A stretch of DNA of 64,000 nucleotides from NCBI GenBank assembly GCA_039090855.1, contig CM077005.1:13989921-14053920 (forward strand), written 5' to 3'. The position numbers and the translations under genes were made by a program. Positions 33,033 to 44,545 of the stretch are shown here, in pieces. The notes under the pieces were generated by a model. That model was given only the letters and a program-made list of their open reading frames with translations. It did not search any database and had not been told where the DNA came from. Origin of the DNA: Macrothele yani. Its lineage: Eukaryota; Arthropoda; Arachnida; Araneae; Macrothelidae. The stretch's first letter is position 1; each line of letters starts with the position of its first letter.

Positions 33033-34083
33033 AAAAGTGGGGGAGAAAGCCTAACGCCCCTTTTGTCTTTTAATGTTTGAAAAAAATAACTGCAATTAAG
33101 TGTTTAGGTCAAAAAAAAAAAAAAAAAAAGTAGCGTATTGAAAACTTGAGGAGAACCAGTTCAAAATCCTGGCCTGATGAATTTTTTAGCTTAACCTAAG
33201 CAACGCCAGGCTCCCTTGCTAGTAATTCAGTGATTAGCCACAGCTCCAGAGATTTAATACAAAAAAGAATTTCTCCAGAGAGAATGTTAAAAGTGATGAT
33301 GTTGTGCTTAATACTAGAAGGCACCTTTACGCTGCCTATCGGAAAACAAAAGTGAAGGAAAGCGGAAAACTCGGACGATAATAATTTTCACCATTACAGC
33401 TGCGAAGACAAAACGAAGTTTTGGAATCCGACTTGCAGAGATGCTGAGATGTGTCCATGGGCAGAAGGAAACAAGAAGGCGAATATATTGTGATTATGCT
33501 GTATTTGCCAAAATGACTTTTAATTTAAAAAATGAAATTTAACTTTCCCGCCGCTCATGATCGTTCAACGGCCATTGTTTTCACAATGTCCTTTCTTGAT
33601 CTGCAAGTTGTTGGGCTCCATCCTGTTGTTACACAGCACGCACTAAATTCCTCGTCGAGTCAGGAACAAACATTACATCATCGAGAGTTTTCCGGCCGTA
33701 ACTGAAGGTCTGAGTGGGTCATTCTACCTAAGAATCCAGCTACAGCGACTGAGTTCCCCGCTGAAAATACCACGCAATGTTAAACCTATTGCGTCATCTG
33801 GCACGTTTGTTGCATCTCATTAACTCCAAGTTCAGTGAAAAATGACAAAGGCCAGCATTACTGCACTTCTAGGAGGAAAATCTACGCGGTTTACTTTTAG
33901 CATGCAATCAATTCTTGATGCTTGATTTCTGCGGTATCAAAACATAGTTGAGATAAAGCATATTCCAATCTGCTTCCGATACCAGGATCTACTTTACAAT
34001 TTGTACCGCATAACTACTTTATTAGTTTACCTGCGTATCATATATAGTACTTGGAAAGGAACACTAATGTTAAATGCAGCATG
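33033..34083. other. No recognisable feature
   Basis: Only a poly-A run (33111-33129) stands out. No coding or repeat signal recognised. Confidence 0.45.
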
Positions 34084-34310
34084 CCGCCCCGGTGGTGTAG
34101 TGGTCAGAGGCGCGGGTTTCTGGCTAGTCTTTCCAGACGAGGCATTGGGAGAGGGGGATGGCTTGGCATGTTGACTTCCAATGCATGCGGCTGATTAACT
34201 TTAAACCTATCTAGAATCTGTGGCTGCAAATTAGGGATGCGCGATTTGACTCGTCTTGGAGTTGCTAATGGTGGTCACTAAACCCTTAAACACAAAAAAA
34301 GTACAGCGTA
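34084..34310 (+). repeat. Divergent SINE-A relative
   Basis: The head GCCGCCCCGGTGGTGTAGTG matches SINE-A. The end (AAATTAGGGATGCGCGATTT, GAGTTGCTAATGGTGGTCAC, TAAACCC, then an A-run) is clearly related. The middle (GGCTTGGCATGTTGACTTCC) is different. It looks like a subfamily or an old copy. Confidence 0.7.
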
Positions 34311-34449
34311 TCAATTAAGTTTCAGAATGCACTAAAGAGAAGCTAAACTCGACATGACATAACTGAAATAACGAAATATGAATCAGTTTTTTAATGGCAA
34401 AACTTTATGAAATCTTCTAAAGCTCTGAACTTTATGAAGGCTTTTGATT

Positions 34450-34547
34450 TTGTCTCTCTCTCTCTGTGTTTCTCACCTCTCTCTCGCTGTTTCTCTCTTT
34501 CTCTCTCTCTGTTTCTCTCTCTCTCTCTCTGTTTCTCTCTCTCTCTC

Positions 34548-34582
<35 letters not shown>

Positions 34583-34590
34583 CTCTTCTG
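34450..34590. repeat. (CT)n microsatellite
   Basis: Interrupted TCTCTC runs with TGTTTCTC spacers. The long open frames on both strands here are low complexity. Confidence 0.95.
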
Positions 34591-34591
34591 T

Positions 34592-34700
34592 CTAAGATGG
34601 GTTGAGTCTTCTACTGAACAGATTCTCCCAATCTTCTCTGTTCCTTGCTTTCCGAAAAAGTTCACCATATGTTCTGCAGCCCGCGATGTTCTTCATTAAT
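34592..34700 (-). pseudogene. Possible LINE C-terminal fragment
   Basis: The minus strand gives IAGCRTYGELFRKARNREDW. The pattern TY.EL.RKA.NREEW is common at the C-terminus of some non-LTR retrotransposon proteins. Short and uncertain. Confidence 0.35.
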
Positions 34701-35043
34701 TTCAGCCAGGTAAGTCTTTTTTTCCAAGGTCTTGTTTCTGTTATGAAATTATTTATTAAGATGTTAAGTAGTCTGTTTGTGTTCATGCATGCAACGTGAC
34801 CAAACTATCTCAGTTGCTGTTTTCTAATTTTTTTCAATATTGTCATTTGATATGACAGTTCCCTTCTGACTGTGCTATTTGTTTTCTTTTCTGCCCAAGT
34901 TGTTGTATTTATTTTTCTTAAGCATTTCATTTCAAACGCTAATAGTTTTTTCTCCTCTCTTGTCTGATTTTGTACAGAACTTAAAAAAATTCCATTAAAG
35001 CCTGCTGATGTATTTAATTAAAAAAACCCCAAAATATTATTCT

Positions 35044-35135
35044 TTTTTATTTTTTTACGACCACCTTGAGAAACTCTAAGCAGCCGTCCATCCCTAATTT
35101 AGGGCCACTTGTTTCTAGGAAAGGGAGAGAGCCAC
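35044..35135 (-). repeat. SINE-A partial copy (3' part)
   Basis: The minus-strand 3' half is present: ACGACCACCTTGAG, CATCCCTAATTTAGGGCCAC and AAGGGAGAGAGCCA. The head is missing, replaced at about 35140 by an 82-bp satellite. Confidence 0.75.
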
Positions 35136-35159
35136 GCTGTATAAAAAATTCAGAAATTC

Positions 35160-35800
35160 ACGAGTCATTTTCCGTGATTTTTTTCGTAAATTAACGAAGC
35201 ATATTTCTAATACAACCTTTTTCGTGAAATGACGAGGAAATGCCTGAATTTCACAAATTTTTCGTACGCCAGAAAAATCCTGGATTTCCAGAAACCTTTC
35301 CACAATTCCTATCGTTTATTGACGGTTAATTATTGTTTTTAAGAGGCGTTAACGGAAAATTCTGAATTTTCAGGTAACTTTACTCAATATCTTTCGTTTA
35401 TTGACGGTAAATTGCCGTTTTTAAGGCGCGTTAACGGAAAATTCTGAATTTTCAGGACACTGTACTTAATTTCTTCCGTTTATTGACGGTAAATTAAAGT
35501 TTTTAAGAGGCGTTAACGGAAAATTATGAATTTTCAGGAAACTCTACGCAACTCCTTTTGTTTATTGACGGTAAATTATTACTTTTAAGAGACGTTAACG
35601 GAAAATTCTGAATTTTCAGGAAACTTTACCCAATTCCTGTCGTATACTGACCGCAAATTACCGTTTGTAAGAGGCGTTAACGGTAAATCACCGTTTTTAA
35701 GAGGCGTTAACGATAAATTACCGTTTGTAAGAGGTGTTAATGGAAAATTCTTAATTTTCAAAAACCTTTCCCGAATTCCTTTCGTACATTAACGGGGAAA
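35160..35800. repeat. 82-bp tandem repeat, about seven to eight units
   Basis: The landmark TTATTGACGG recurs at about 35317, 35398, 35480 and 35562 (82-bp steps), with degenerate units before and after. The core reads GAGGCGTTAACGGAAAATTC then TGAATTTTCAGGAAAC. Outer units are more diverged than inner ones. Confidence 0.9.
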
Positions 35801-36119
35801 TTATGCTCTCACTTTTTACGTATCCACATCACGGAAATTTTCCGGTATTTGGTGCGATACGCGTGAATACACTTGAGGTTTTTTTTTTCACACTCTCATG
35901 GTTAGTGCGGAGCTCAAAAACGTCGGAACTGTTGTTAAAAAATATTGATTGTGCTGTTCTTCCCCGGAATTGATTTGGGTGTTGCTATAGAATCTCAGTA
36001 TTTCTAGAATTATACCCCAAGTCAACTTAAGAGCGTATTACTGTGTAAGGTAGGGTAACCGGCTTACACCTCCTCCAGGGGAACACAAGAACAGCACCAG
36101 TCCGCGACACACTCCACTT
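35801..36119. other. No recognisable feature
   Basis: Spacer between the 82-bp satellite and a mariner-like fragment. Confidence 0.4.
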
Positions 36120-36558
36120 CTCGTGTGTTCTTGAAGTTATGCATTATTCCAGCACCCTCTATTTCTGTCCGTACTACTCTCCGTGCAAGTGTGTCTGTCT
36201 CACACCACTGGCGCACCAATATAGCTTCTGAAGGAATTCTTCAGAAATCGCATAATCTCCCGGGGACGGTGCCTGCCCGGTCACCGGATCTGACACCGTC
36301 TGACTTTTTCCTGTGGGGCGCACTGAAGAGGAAGGTGTACGCAGGTAATCAGCACACGCTTCGAGAGCTACAGGCTGCAATAACGACTGACATCCAACAA
36401 GTCACAGCACATACCCTGAGAGGTCTTCACCAGCATGCGGAGGCGTGTGCAGACATGTCTGGACGTCTGTAGGGCCCATTTCCAACACCTCCTGTAGGAA
36501 CCAGTTTCACATGGTAAGTGTTACTTTCAGTGCACAGTTATTTTTCGGACACCCTGCA
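36120..36558 (+). pseudogene. mariner-like transposase C-terminus and right end
   Basis: One frame encodes PGTVPARSPDLTPSDFFLWG then ALKRKVYAGNQHTLRELQAA, ITTDIQQVTAHTLRGLHQHA and EACADMSGRL. The SPDLTPSDFF motif holds the third catalytic position (Asp/Glu zone) of a mariner/IS630-type enzyme. The element ends with TTATTTTTCGGACACCCTGC and A before TA at 36559-36560, a typical terminal repeat. The 5' two thirds are missing. Confidence 0.78.
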
Positions 36559-36605
36559 TAAAGTTGACAAAAGGTTTTTGCTTGGTCAGTTTTTGTTTGA
36601 AACAC

Positions 36606-36865
36606 TATAATGCATATCATCATCATCATTGTTAACCATTATCAATCTACTGCTGCACGAAGGTCTCCCTTAGTTTCTTCCACAACGGTCTGTTTTGTGC
36701 CAGTCTCCTCCATGTTACTCCCGCATACTTTCGAATTTCATCCACCCATCTCCCACGGGGTCTTCTTCTGGGTCTTTTCCTGTCCCTTGGAATCCAATCT
36801 AAAATTTCGGCTGTCCATCGATGTTCTGTCCTTCTGGCAATATGTAACCAGGAGAGATTCTGCAT
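36606..36865 (-). pseudogene. RTE-like LINE 3' fragment (first of a tandem pair)
   Basis: Minus strand, 3' tail at 36606 (CATCATCATCATT) and truncation at about 36850-36865. It encodes HIARRTEHRWTAEILDWIPR, DRKRPRRRPRGRWVDEIRKY and TWRRLAQNRPLW, close to the C-terminus of the LINE at 4190-5159. Confidence 0.88.
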
Positions 36866-37475
36866 ATCATCATCATCATCATCATCATTATCATTGTCAA
36901 CCATTATCAATCTACTGCTGGACGAATGTCTCCCTTAGTTTTTTCCACAACGGTCTGTCTTGTGCCAGTCTCCTCCATGTCACTCCCGCATACTTTCGAA
37001 TTTCATCCAACCATCTCTCATGTGGTCTTCTTCTGGGTCTTTTCTTGTCCCTTGGAATCCAATCTAAAATTTCGGCTGTCCATCGATGGTCTGTTCTTCT
37101 GGCAGTATGTCCAGCCCATTGCCATTTCAAGGATTTAACTCTGATCATGATGTCTTCCACTCTCGTCATTTTTCGGATCCACGAGTTCCTCTTCTTTTCT
37201 CTTTTGGTTACACCAAGCATGCACCTCTCCATGCTGCTTTGAGTTGTCTGCAGCCTTTGTATGTCTCTTTTAGTTAAGGTCCACGTCTCTGCACCATACT
37301 TAAGCACTGGAAGGACTTTTCTTTTAAGACATCAAACACTTTTCTTTTAAGACATCATGGCATATTGCTCTTGAAAATTATGCTGTTTCTTCCAAAAGCT
37401 CTCCAGGCAAGTTTTGTACGCCGATTAATTTCTTCATCAATGTGACCCTCACTTGATATCTGCTGTCCAAGATAA

Positions 37476-37476
<1 letters not shown>
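36866..37476 (-). pseudogene. RTE-like LINE 3' fragment (second of a tandem pair)
   Basis: Starts at its tail (CATCATCATCATCATCATCA) right after the previous fragment. Encodes, in order, KYGAETWTLTKRDIQRLQTT, SSMERCMLGVTKREKKRNSW, KMTRVEDIMIRVKSLKWQW and AGHTARRTDHRWTAEILDW to RPLWKKLRETFVQQ. This stretch is open for 131 codons (36912-37307). A small duplication (TTTTCTTTTAAGACATCA, about 37317 and 37339) and a TA microsatellite (37482-37517) mark the 5' side. Confidence 0.9.
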
Positions 37477-37517
<41 letters not shown>

Positions 37518-37519
<2 letters not shown>

Positions 37520-38524
37520 TGTATATTCTATTAAGAAGAGACCTAAGCAAAAAAGTATATATCCACACTCATACGTTCATGTTTCGTAAAGCAGTGATGC
37601 GTTCTTCTAAAAAAACCCTTAATCCGACACTGTTTCCATGTTCTTCAGTGCTACTTGTTCAACATGAGCACAAGGAAAAATAAGCAAAATTAATCAGTGT
37701 ATTAGTTAATTAAACAAGTTGTCCAAAGCAGCAAAAAGAGCTTGGGGAGTAAATGAATTTAACAGCCTCTTTCTGAAACTTGTTATATGCATATCTATCG
37801 AACTTGTTTATTTGTTTGCTTCATAATGCTTCGGTTGTTCTAAGAGGTTAAAAAGACAGAAAACTTCATGTCGACCTGCATTTCTGTAATAGACAATGTT
37901 CATTGCATAACCGTCAGTTCCGAAAATGCCAACCCATTTCGTTGCCGACACGGTCCAGTGCGAGGATTATTACGAAACATAAACATCTCTGCACGTGTCA
38001 GGGCCGCGAACGACATGTCTGTGAACAATACGGCAAGTTCATTGTCGATCGGGAAGGATCATGGACACGCCTAAGACACATCAATTCCAATGACAATAGT
38101 TTTTGAGAAGGAGCACACCCGATATTGTCGTCGGAATCTTTTGATGCTGGCTTCCAGAAGCACTAAACAAACCATTCTCTAATTGTTGCGTCGTGTTGGT
38201 AGGTAATACATACCAGTTCGTTGGCTCCAGGAAATAGAATGAAATGCTGCAATTAGTCGATAATTATAGGTTCATTGATTAGAAGTATTATTTATCGTCT
38301 AGGTCATGTGGGCAACTCCTCATGGATAATTGTTCTATATCCGAATGATCCACTCATAATTTTTTTAGAATTGCAGGCGTAGAAAAACAACAAACAACAT
38401 GTATCAAGCAATTTATTTATTATGCACTTTGCTTCGTTTCAGTCTTCAGCACGCAGTTTAGAAAGCATGAAACAATTTTTTCAAGTTGAAAGTTTTTTTG
38501 AAAGCTTAAAAGTCTTGTAATTAA
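37518..38524. other. No recognisable feature
   Basis: Short frames without domains. No repeats recognised. Confidence 0.4.
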
Positions 38525-38870
38525 ATCATCATCAACTATTATCAATCCTCTGCTTGATGAAAGCCTCCCCAAGTTTCATCCACACCTTTCTGTCTTGAGC
38601 TAATATCCTCCACGTCACTCCGACATGCTGTTGAATTTAATCTCTGCCATCATGTCGCCCTGGTTGGACATAACTCACCAAGTTGACTAAGTGGGTTTCT
38701 GAGCGTGGGACAGCATTTCCTCAAATCCCGGTGGTACACCGATATTAGTCGGTCGTCCGAGCCCTTTCAGTGGGAACAAGATGCACCACGCGAAGGCGGG
38801 GTTGACATTTGTCAAGGAGAGGTTCTGTATTGCGAATCACTTAATCTTGCATCCCTTATAATTTGATATG
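38525..38870 (-). repeat. Chimeric LINE-tail/short element, copy 1
   Basis: On the minus strand its 3' end (38525-38642) is the last ~115 bp of the RTE-like LINE (TATCAATCCTCTGCTTGATG on the plus strand). The rest (38643-38870) is unrelated, with TCGCCCTGGTTGGACATAAC, TTTCCTCAAATCCCGGTGGT and CTTGCATCCCTTATAATT. The same junction occurs in copy 2. Confidence 0.8.
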
Positions 38871-38944
38871 ATATGATTTTGATATGTAGTTTCATATTAC
38901 AAACTTCTTTGCATAGTCAGAAAGCTCAGAAGAAATCATGTCAT

Positions 38945-39322
38945 TAAATCATTGTCATCATCAACCATTATCAATCCACTGCTGGATGAAAGTTTGCCCA
39001 AGTCTCTTCCATAACTTTCTGTCTTGAGCTAGTCAGTCTCCTTCATGTCACTCCAACACGCTGTCGAATTTACCCTCTGCCTTCATGTCGTCCTAGTTGC
39101 ACGCTATCCCACGCTCACCAACCCACTTAGTCACCACGCTGACTAAGTGGGTTGGTGAGTGTGGGATAGCATTTCCTCAAATCCCGGTGGTATACCGATA
39201 TTAGTCCGTCGTCCGAGCCCCGTCAGTGAGAACAGGATGCACCACGAGAAGGCTGAGTCGGCATTTGCCAAGGAGAGGCTCTGCATTGCGAATCACTTAA
39301 CCTTGCATCCCTTATAATTAAA
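38945..39322 (-). repeat. Chimeric LINE-tail/short element, copy 2 (with palindrome)
   Basis: Same composition as copy 1, about 425 bp downstream. It differs by an extra inverted segment at 39102-39169, with 31-base arms around a six-base spacer. The 3' border runs into a Tc1 element at 39325. Confidence 0.82.
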
Positions 39323-39324
39323 TA

Positions 39325-40732
39325 CACTGGTGGAAATGGAAAGTGGTACACCCAGAAGGAATTAGTGGAATTGCATGGAACTTGGACCGAAGTATCTCCG
39401 TAAAATGGGTATTGAATGATTAAAAAGTGGAAGCAGTAGATGTAGTGATATGTAAATTACGTGCCGATTTGTTATGCAAAATCGCTATATTGTTTCGTTT
39501 ATAAGTCGTTAACTGTGTGATGTCACAAGGTCGCTTTTTGTCCACAGGTTGCCGGTAACCAGCTATGCCACGTCGTAGAGTGAGAACTCCATACACCCAC
39601 ATGTCGGACTTGGAGCGAGGTCGCATCATTAGCATGTCTGAAATGCTGTCATCGTATCGTGAAATCGGCCGACGGACGGGCCGTAATGCCATGTCAGTAC
39701 GGAGAGTGGTGACACAGTGGAACCGAGAAGGCGTGAGTACTCGCAGATCTGGCACAAGTCCACGAAGGAGAACGACACGACGTGACGAATGTCATATCGT
39801 CCGGCTGGCAGTTGCGCATAGACGGACGATCGCAGCACAGATCCGAGAAGTGGTGACAGCCAGTGTGACCCCACGGATAATTCGATTGCTTGATGCTGGG
39901 TTGCATTCTCGTACCGTCATGCCAGTGTATTCCGTTAACCCGATTCCACTACCAACAACGGCTCATCTGGTGTAATTCTAGAACCAACTGGACACGTGAA
40001 TGGCGTACAGTTGTGTTCAGCGACGAGTCCCGATTCTGTCTGGGCCAAAGTAATAATCGACAACATATCGGGTGGCGTTGTGGAGAAAGGGCCAACCCTG
40101 CTGTAATTTCAGAGCACGACAGAAGTCCAACCCCTGGTGTTACGATTTGGGGGCCATCAGTTATGACAGCAGGACTCCGTTGGTGGTTGTCGAAGGCACC
40201 ATGACTGCTCGCCAATATGTGGACAGGGTGATACAACCTGTTGTCATACCCTTCATGGCAACCATCCCTAATGGTCTCTTCCAACAGGATAATGCTCATA
40301 CACACACTGTGGCCATCATAAGACAAGCCTTGCAAGGTGTCACGATCACGGATTGGCCTCCGCGCTCCGCAAATGTGTCCCCCATAGAGCATATCTGGGA
40401 TGCCATGGGTAGACGCATTACGATACGTCGCCACCCAGCTCAAACTGTACAAGAACTGACTGAACACGTTATGCAAGCTTGGAGAGACATACCCCAAGAC
40501 TACATCGGCAGACTTATTGATTCCATGCCGGCAATGATCCAAGAGTGTAGAGCTAGCTGTTCATGGTGGGCACACTTCGTACTGAAACATGCACCGAACA
40601 GCAATTAACCTGAGCTGATTCACATAATTTTGGTTTCATTTACTGTGGTTAGGACTCTGTACCTTTCTACCAAGGTTCATGCAATTCCAGCAATTCCTTC
40701 CGTGTGTATCACTTTCCATTTCCACCAGCGTG
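39325..40732 (+). mobile_element. Tc1-like element with long TIRs
   Basis: The left end CACTGGTGGAAATGGAAAGT and right end (reverse complement CACGCTGGTGGAAATGGAAA) share inverted similarity for about 55 bp, through GGAATTGCATG. TA precedes the left end. Confidence 0.92.
39565..40590 (+). pseudogene. Tc1-family transposase, two frameshifts
   Basis: Starts MPRRRVRTPYTHMSDLERGR. Then the HTH (IISMSEMLSSYREIGRRTGR, NAMSVRRVVTQWNREG), GTSPRRRTTRRDECHIVRLA, a frameshift near 39970, WTREWRTVVFSDESRFCLGQ with the first catalytic Asp, GVTIWG, a second frameshift near 40190, TPLVVVEGTMTARQYVDRVI, FQQDNAHTH with the second Asp and SPIEHIW with the Glu. I count 32 residues between the last two. The C-terminus RLIDSMPAMIQECRAS lacks the usual GGHT ending. 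Broken but with all catalytic residues. Confidence 0.9.
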
Positions 40733-41500
40733 TTTTGATATGTATCGCAGTTTAAAAGGAGGGCAAGATTTTAAAATTGTTTTCCTGGAATAGTTAGAAG
40801 CGTCGGAGCAAATTTTTAGATTGAAAATTTCTTTGCTTTCATAAAAAGCACACCCCAAAGTTTCATAACTGAACTTGTTTAAAATGTTTAGGAAGATTAG
40901 GGAAATTTTCTTAATTATAATTTGCGACGACTAGAAAGTATCGGAAGATTTTTTTTTTTTTTTAGATTTTATATTTATTTACTCTCAAACCAGGGAAGGA
41001 AATTTGAAGTTACTGTAATCTTGAAATGCTTAAGACGAATGAGAAGAATATTTGATTTTCAATATTGACAATGGTTAGAAAATTCTAAATCATAGATGTG
41101 TTCAAAATTGCTGAAACAGGTGGAAACATTTTAAAATCAAGATTTTCTTAAAATTCTCAAAAAGAATGGAAGGCAATTCTGAAAATAAAATTTTCTTGAG
41201 TATTCAGGAAGCATAAGATGAAATTTGAAACAATGTACGTATGTCCTTTATTTTTGGAGGACATTCCAAAGAATTTTGTCATTCTTTCGTAAGCATTCTT
41301 TGGATTGCTTTCTGATATTTGGAAATAACGGAACGTAATTTTCAAACTGCCGGTTTTTAAAACATAAAGTCCTTTCTCTTTTTACGCAATATTTGCCTTT
41401 TTTGGCGTTATTGTTTATAGGTAAAAAAATCAAAAGTGAAAAAAATATTATATCAGAAAAAAAAACAAGTTAGTAAAATCATGCAATGCATTGATTATGA
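40733..41500. other. No recognisable feature
   Basis: AT-rich. Vague internal similarity among blocks with GGAA-TTTT patterns was too weak to define a repeat. Confidence 0.4.
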
Positions 41501-42790
41501 TACGCTTTCCAACATACCAGAAATTATTGCTCAAGTTATGAGGATAATGGCTGTGGAATAAATCTCGCTCCTGTGTCCTGACCTTTGACCCCATTTCGAT
41601 GATATTCAACAGAACCGGTTCAGTACACCTCAAGAATAACATACTAAAGTTTTGTCGCAATAGAAGCAGTTTTACGCAAGTTATGAGAATAATGGCTGCG
41701 GAATAAATCTTGCTTTTGTGCAATGACCTTTGACCCCATGTCGTTGATATTCAACAGAACCGGTTCACTATACCTCCGGAACAACATGATAAGGTTTTGT
41801 CGCAATCGAAACATTTTTTGGTAAATTATGATGCACAAGGGCAATGGAATGGATCTCCAGTGTCCTGACCTTTGACCCCATTTCGCCCATTTTCAATAGG
41901 GTTCGTCCCCAGGTGGTTCCTTACCAAATACTAAAATTTCATCAAATCGAACCATTTTTACGCAAGTTATGACGCATAAGGGCAATGGAATAAATACCGC
42001 TTTTATGCCCAGCCTGACCTTTAACCTAATCCGCCAATTTTCAATAGGGTTCGTGCCCAGGTAGTTCCCTACCACATACGGAAATTTCATCGGAATCGAA
42101 CCATATTTACGCATGTTATGCAGCATAAAGGCAATGAAGTGGATCTTGCTTTTATGTCCTGACCTTTGACCCCATTCCACCCATTTTCAATAGGTTTCGT
42201 TCCCAGGTGGTTCCTTACCACATATCAAAATTTCATCGAAATCGAACCGTTTTTACGCAAGTTATGACGCATAAGGGCAATGGAATAAATCCCGCTCTTA
42301 TGCCCTGCCTGACCTTTGACCCCAATTTGCCAATTTTCAATAGGGTTCGTGCCCAGGTAGTTTCCTACCACATACTGAAATTTCATCGAAATCGAACCAT
42401 ATTTACGCATGTTATGACGCATAAAGGCAATGAAATGGATCCCGCTCTTATGGCGTGACCTTTGACCTCACCTCACCCATTTTCAATAGGGTTCGTCCCC
42501 TGGTGGTCCCCTACCACATACTAAAATTTCATCGAAATCGAACCATATTTACGCAAGTTATGACGCATAAGGGCAATTGAATGGATCCTGCTCTTATGGC
42601 GTGACCTTTGACCCCACTTCACCCATTTTCAATAGAGTTCGTCCCCTGGTGGTCCCCTACCACATACTAAAATTTCATCGAAATCGAACCATTTTTACAT
42701 GAGTTATCGTGCCGACAGACGGACGGACGGACGGACAGACGGACGGAAAAAGCTGGAGCATATACGCTTCTTCAACCTACGGTTGGAAAG
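41500..42790. repeat. 146-bp tandem array ending in GGAC microsatellite
   Basis: About eight units. The landmark GACCTTTGACCCCA recurs roughly every 146 bp (about 41579, 41724, 41867, 42014, 42161, 42310, 42457, 42603). Other shared words are TTCAATAGGGTTCGTCCCC, AAATTTCATCGAAATCGAAC and GCAAGTTATGACGCATAAGG. The array ends ATCGTGCCGACAGACGGACG followed by more GGAC units (42711-42747). Confidence 0.93.
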
Positions 42791-43133
42791 CGTAAAAAAA
42801 AGATGTCGAATTTTTGAAATTATGAAACATTTTGAATAATATTTTTTAAATGATGCAGTCATTAATGTCCAAGTTCGTTTAGGTGTCGATTTTTTCCCGA
42901 CATTGTTTCTTCAGGGAAATACAGATTTTGGCGCATACGGGGGAGGAGGAGGGTTGCAGTCGAGGCCTAACTGGGCCTGCCGCCGCCCGGCCACTTTTTA
43001 CCTAAATGAATCGGACTTTTTAAAATTTATTTATGCAATTGTCGCCCATCGAAATCGACATTAGATTACAAGAAGGTACGGTGGAAATTTGTATATGGTG
43101 TCTGTACACAGGGATGCAATCGAGATATATTAT

Positions 43134-43190
<57 letters not shown>

Positions 43191-43574
43191 GGGATGTATG
43201 TTAGATTTCAAAGGTTCATTTGTGCTTCCACCCTTTCCATTCATACCTGCTGGAGTCGATAACGCCTGGGCCGTCTTCGGAGCTTCTTTTTCAGGACTGC
43301 ACTACTGGGAATATGTATTAAAAAGTAGAAAAGAGAGATGCATTAATACAAAATACATATGTTCCCAATGCTTATTCATTTTAATCAGCGGTACAACTAA
43401 AGCACGACCAACACGAACACACACACACACACACACACATACACACACACACACAGCTGCCGCTTATTTACAGATTCGTAAATTGTTGAGTTTCACTTCA
43501 GCAGCAACACCATTCACACACATTCCGTGAAATCATCAGCAATTATAATGTCATTGATTTACGGTACTGAAGAT
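42791..43574. repeat. Unclassified with two CA/TA microsatellites
   Basis: (CA)n(TA)n at 43134-43187 and (CA)n at 43418-43456. The 165-codon frame across them is low complexity and has no domain. Confidence 0.6.
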
Positions 43575-43780
43575 GCATATGTTAATATCATTAATAACAT
43601 CTATGAAAGTACAACAAAGAAGACACAACACGAATAAAATGACACCATACCTCCCAAGCTTTTTAACGCAACGTTGCAGAATGTCTTTTAATAACTGAAC
43701 TAGGAGGCATGAACATAAAAATTAAATTAGGTTGTTTAACTCAGCTTTGTTTTGCTGACAACATAGCTGTTTGCAGCAAA
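43575..43780 (+). pseudogene. RTE-like LINE RT fragment
   Basis: Contains TTAATAACATCTATGAA and codons for DTIPPKLFNATLQNVF and a FAD-like LSFVLLTT frame, parallel to 4190-4420 of the first LINE. Heavily decayed. Confidence 0.65.
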
Positions 43781-44244
43781 TTCTTCCGCTTAAACTACGC
43801 TTTTGGGACAGTGCAAATAATCACACACAAACGAAGCACGTGTCAACAAATCAAGAGTTCTACTGAGCGACGTCAGAAGGCTGAATGAGACAAACCAACT
43901 CCTAGTTCACTTCTTTGTTTAGTGGCAACAGTGACGACTGAGGGTGACTTCTGCTAATCCGTCGGACGCTGTGCAAGTTCAAAGAACACAGGGAGTAGGA
44001 AATCCTACTCATGCTATCCGGAAGACTCGGGCGCTTGTGGTTGTTCGCATGTAAGGGCGCGTCAGGCGCTATGGTCGCGAAAGTAAACCCCATAATCAGT
44101 TGTATATTCTAGTATATACGTTCTAGGAGTAGACATAACTTCAATTACAACCAGACAATAAGGCTGAAAATTACCAGGAGCTTGTCAAAACATTCTTGCA
44201 GTGCTATGAGAGGCTTGTAGAAACCCTCTTGCAGTGCCTATGAC
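43781..44244. other. No recognisable feature
   Basis: Between two LINE scraps of opposite orientation. No domain recognised. Confidence 0.4.
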
Positions 44245-44545
44245 GCTATTAAGACATAAATGGTGCATTGCTCTTGAAAATTGTACTGTTTCTTCTCTCT
44301 AACAAAGTTTTATCCGTCCATTAATTTCTTCATCAATGTAACCCTCACCTGATATCCGCCGTCCAAGGTAAATGTAGGAATTGCTTATCTCCAGCTTTTC
44401 CCCTTCAACTGATAAATCTTCATTCCTTGTAAAAGCATTGTACTTCAGTTTTGTCTTCTGAAAGTTCATTTTTAAATCCCCATTTCTCTGTTCTTCTCAG
44501 CAAGTTCCTGGATCATGCTCTGCAGCTCTGAAGGGTTCTTTAAAA
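44245..44545 (-). pseudogene. RTE-like LINE RT fragment, minus strand
   Basis: Reverse complement of the part encoding ELQSMIQELA, MNFQKTKV, FTRNEDLSVEG-like and HIDEEINGRIK-like codons. A further scrap of the LINE 3' end in plus orientation (ATCCAGTAGCGGATTGAGAA) lies at about 44690-44765. The two do not form one colinear copy. Confidence 0.7.

Noticed and set aside
40733..41450. Weak tandem repeat
   Set aside because: The similarity between blocks was too low to define a period by eye.
43033..43530. 165-codon frame
   Set aside because: It spans TA and CA microsatellites that translate to IY and TH runs. No domain.
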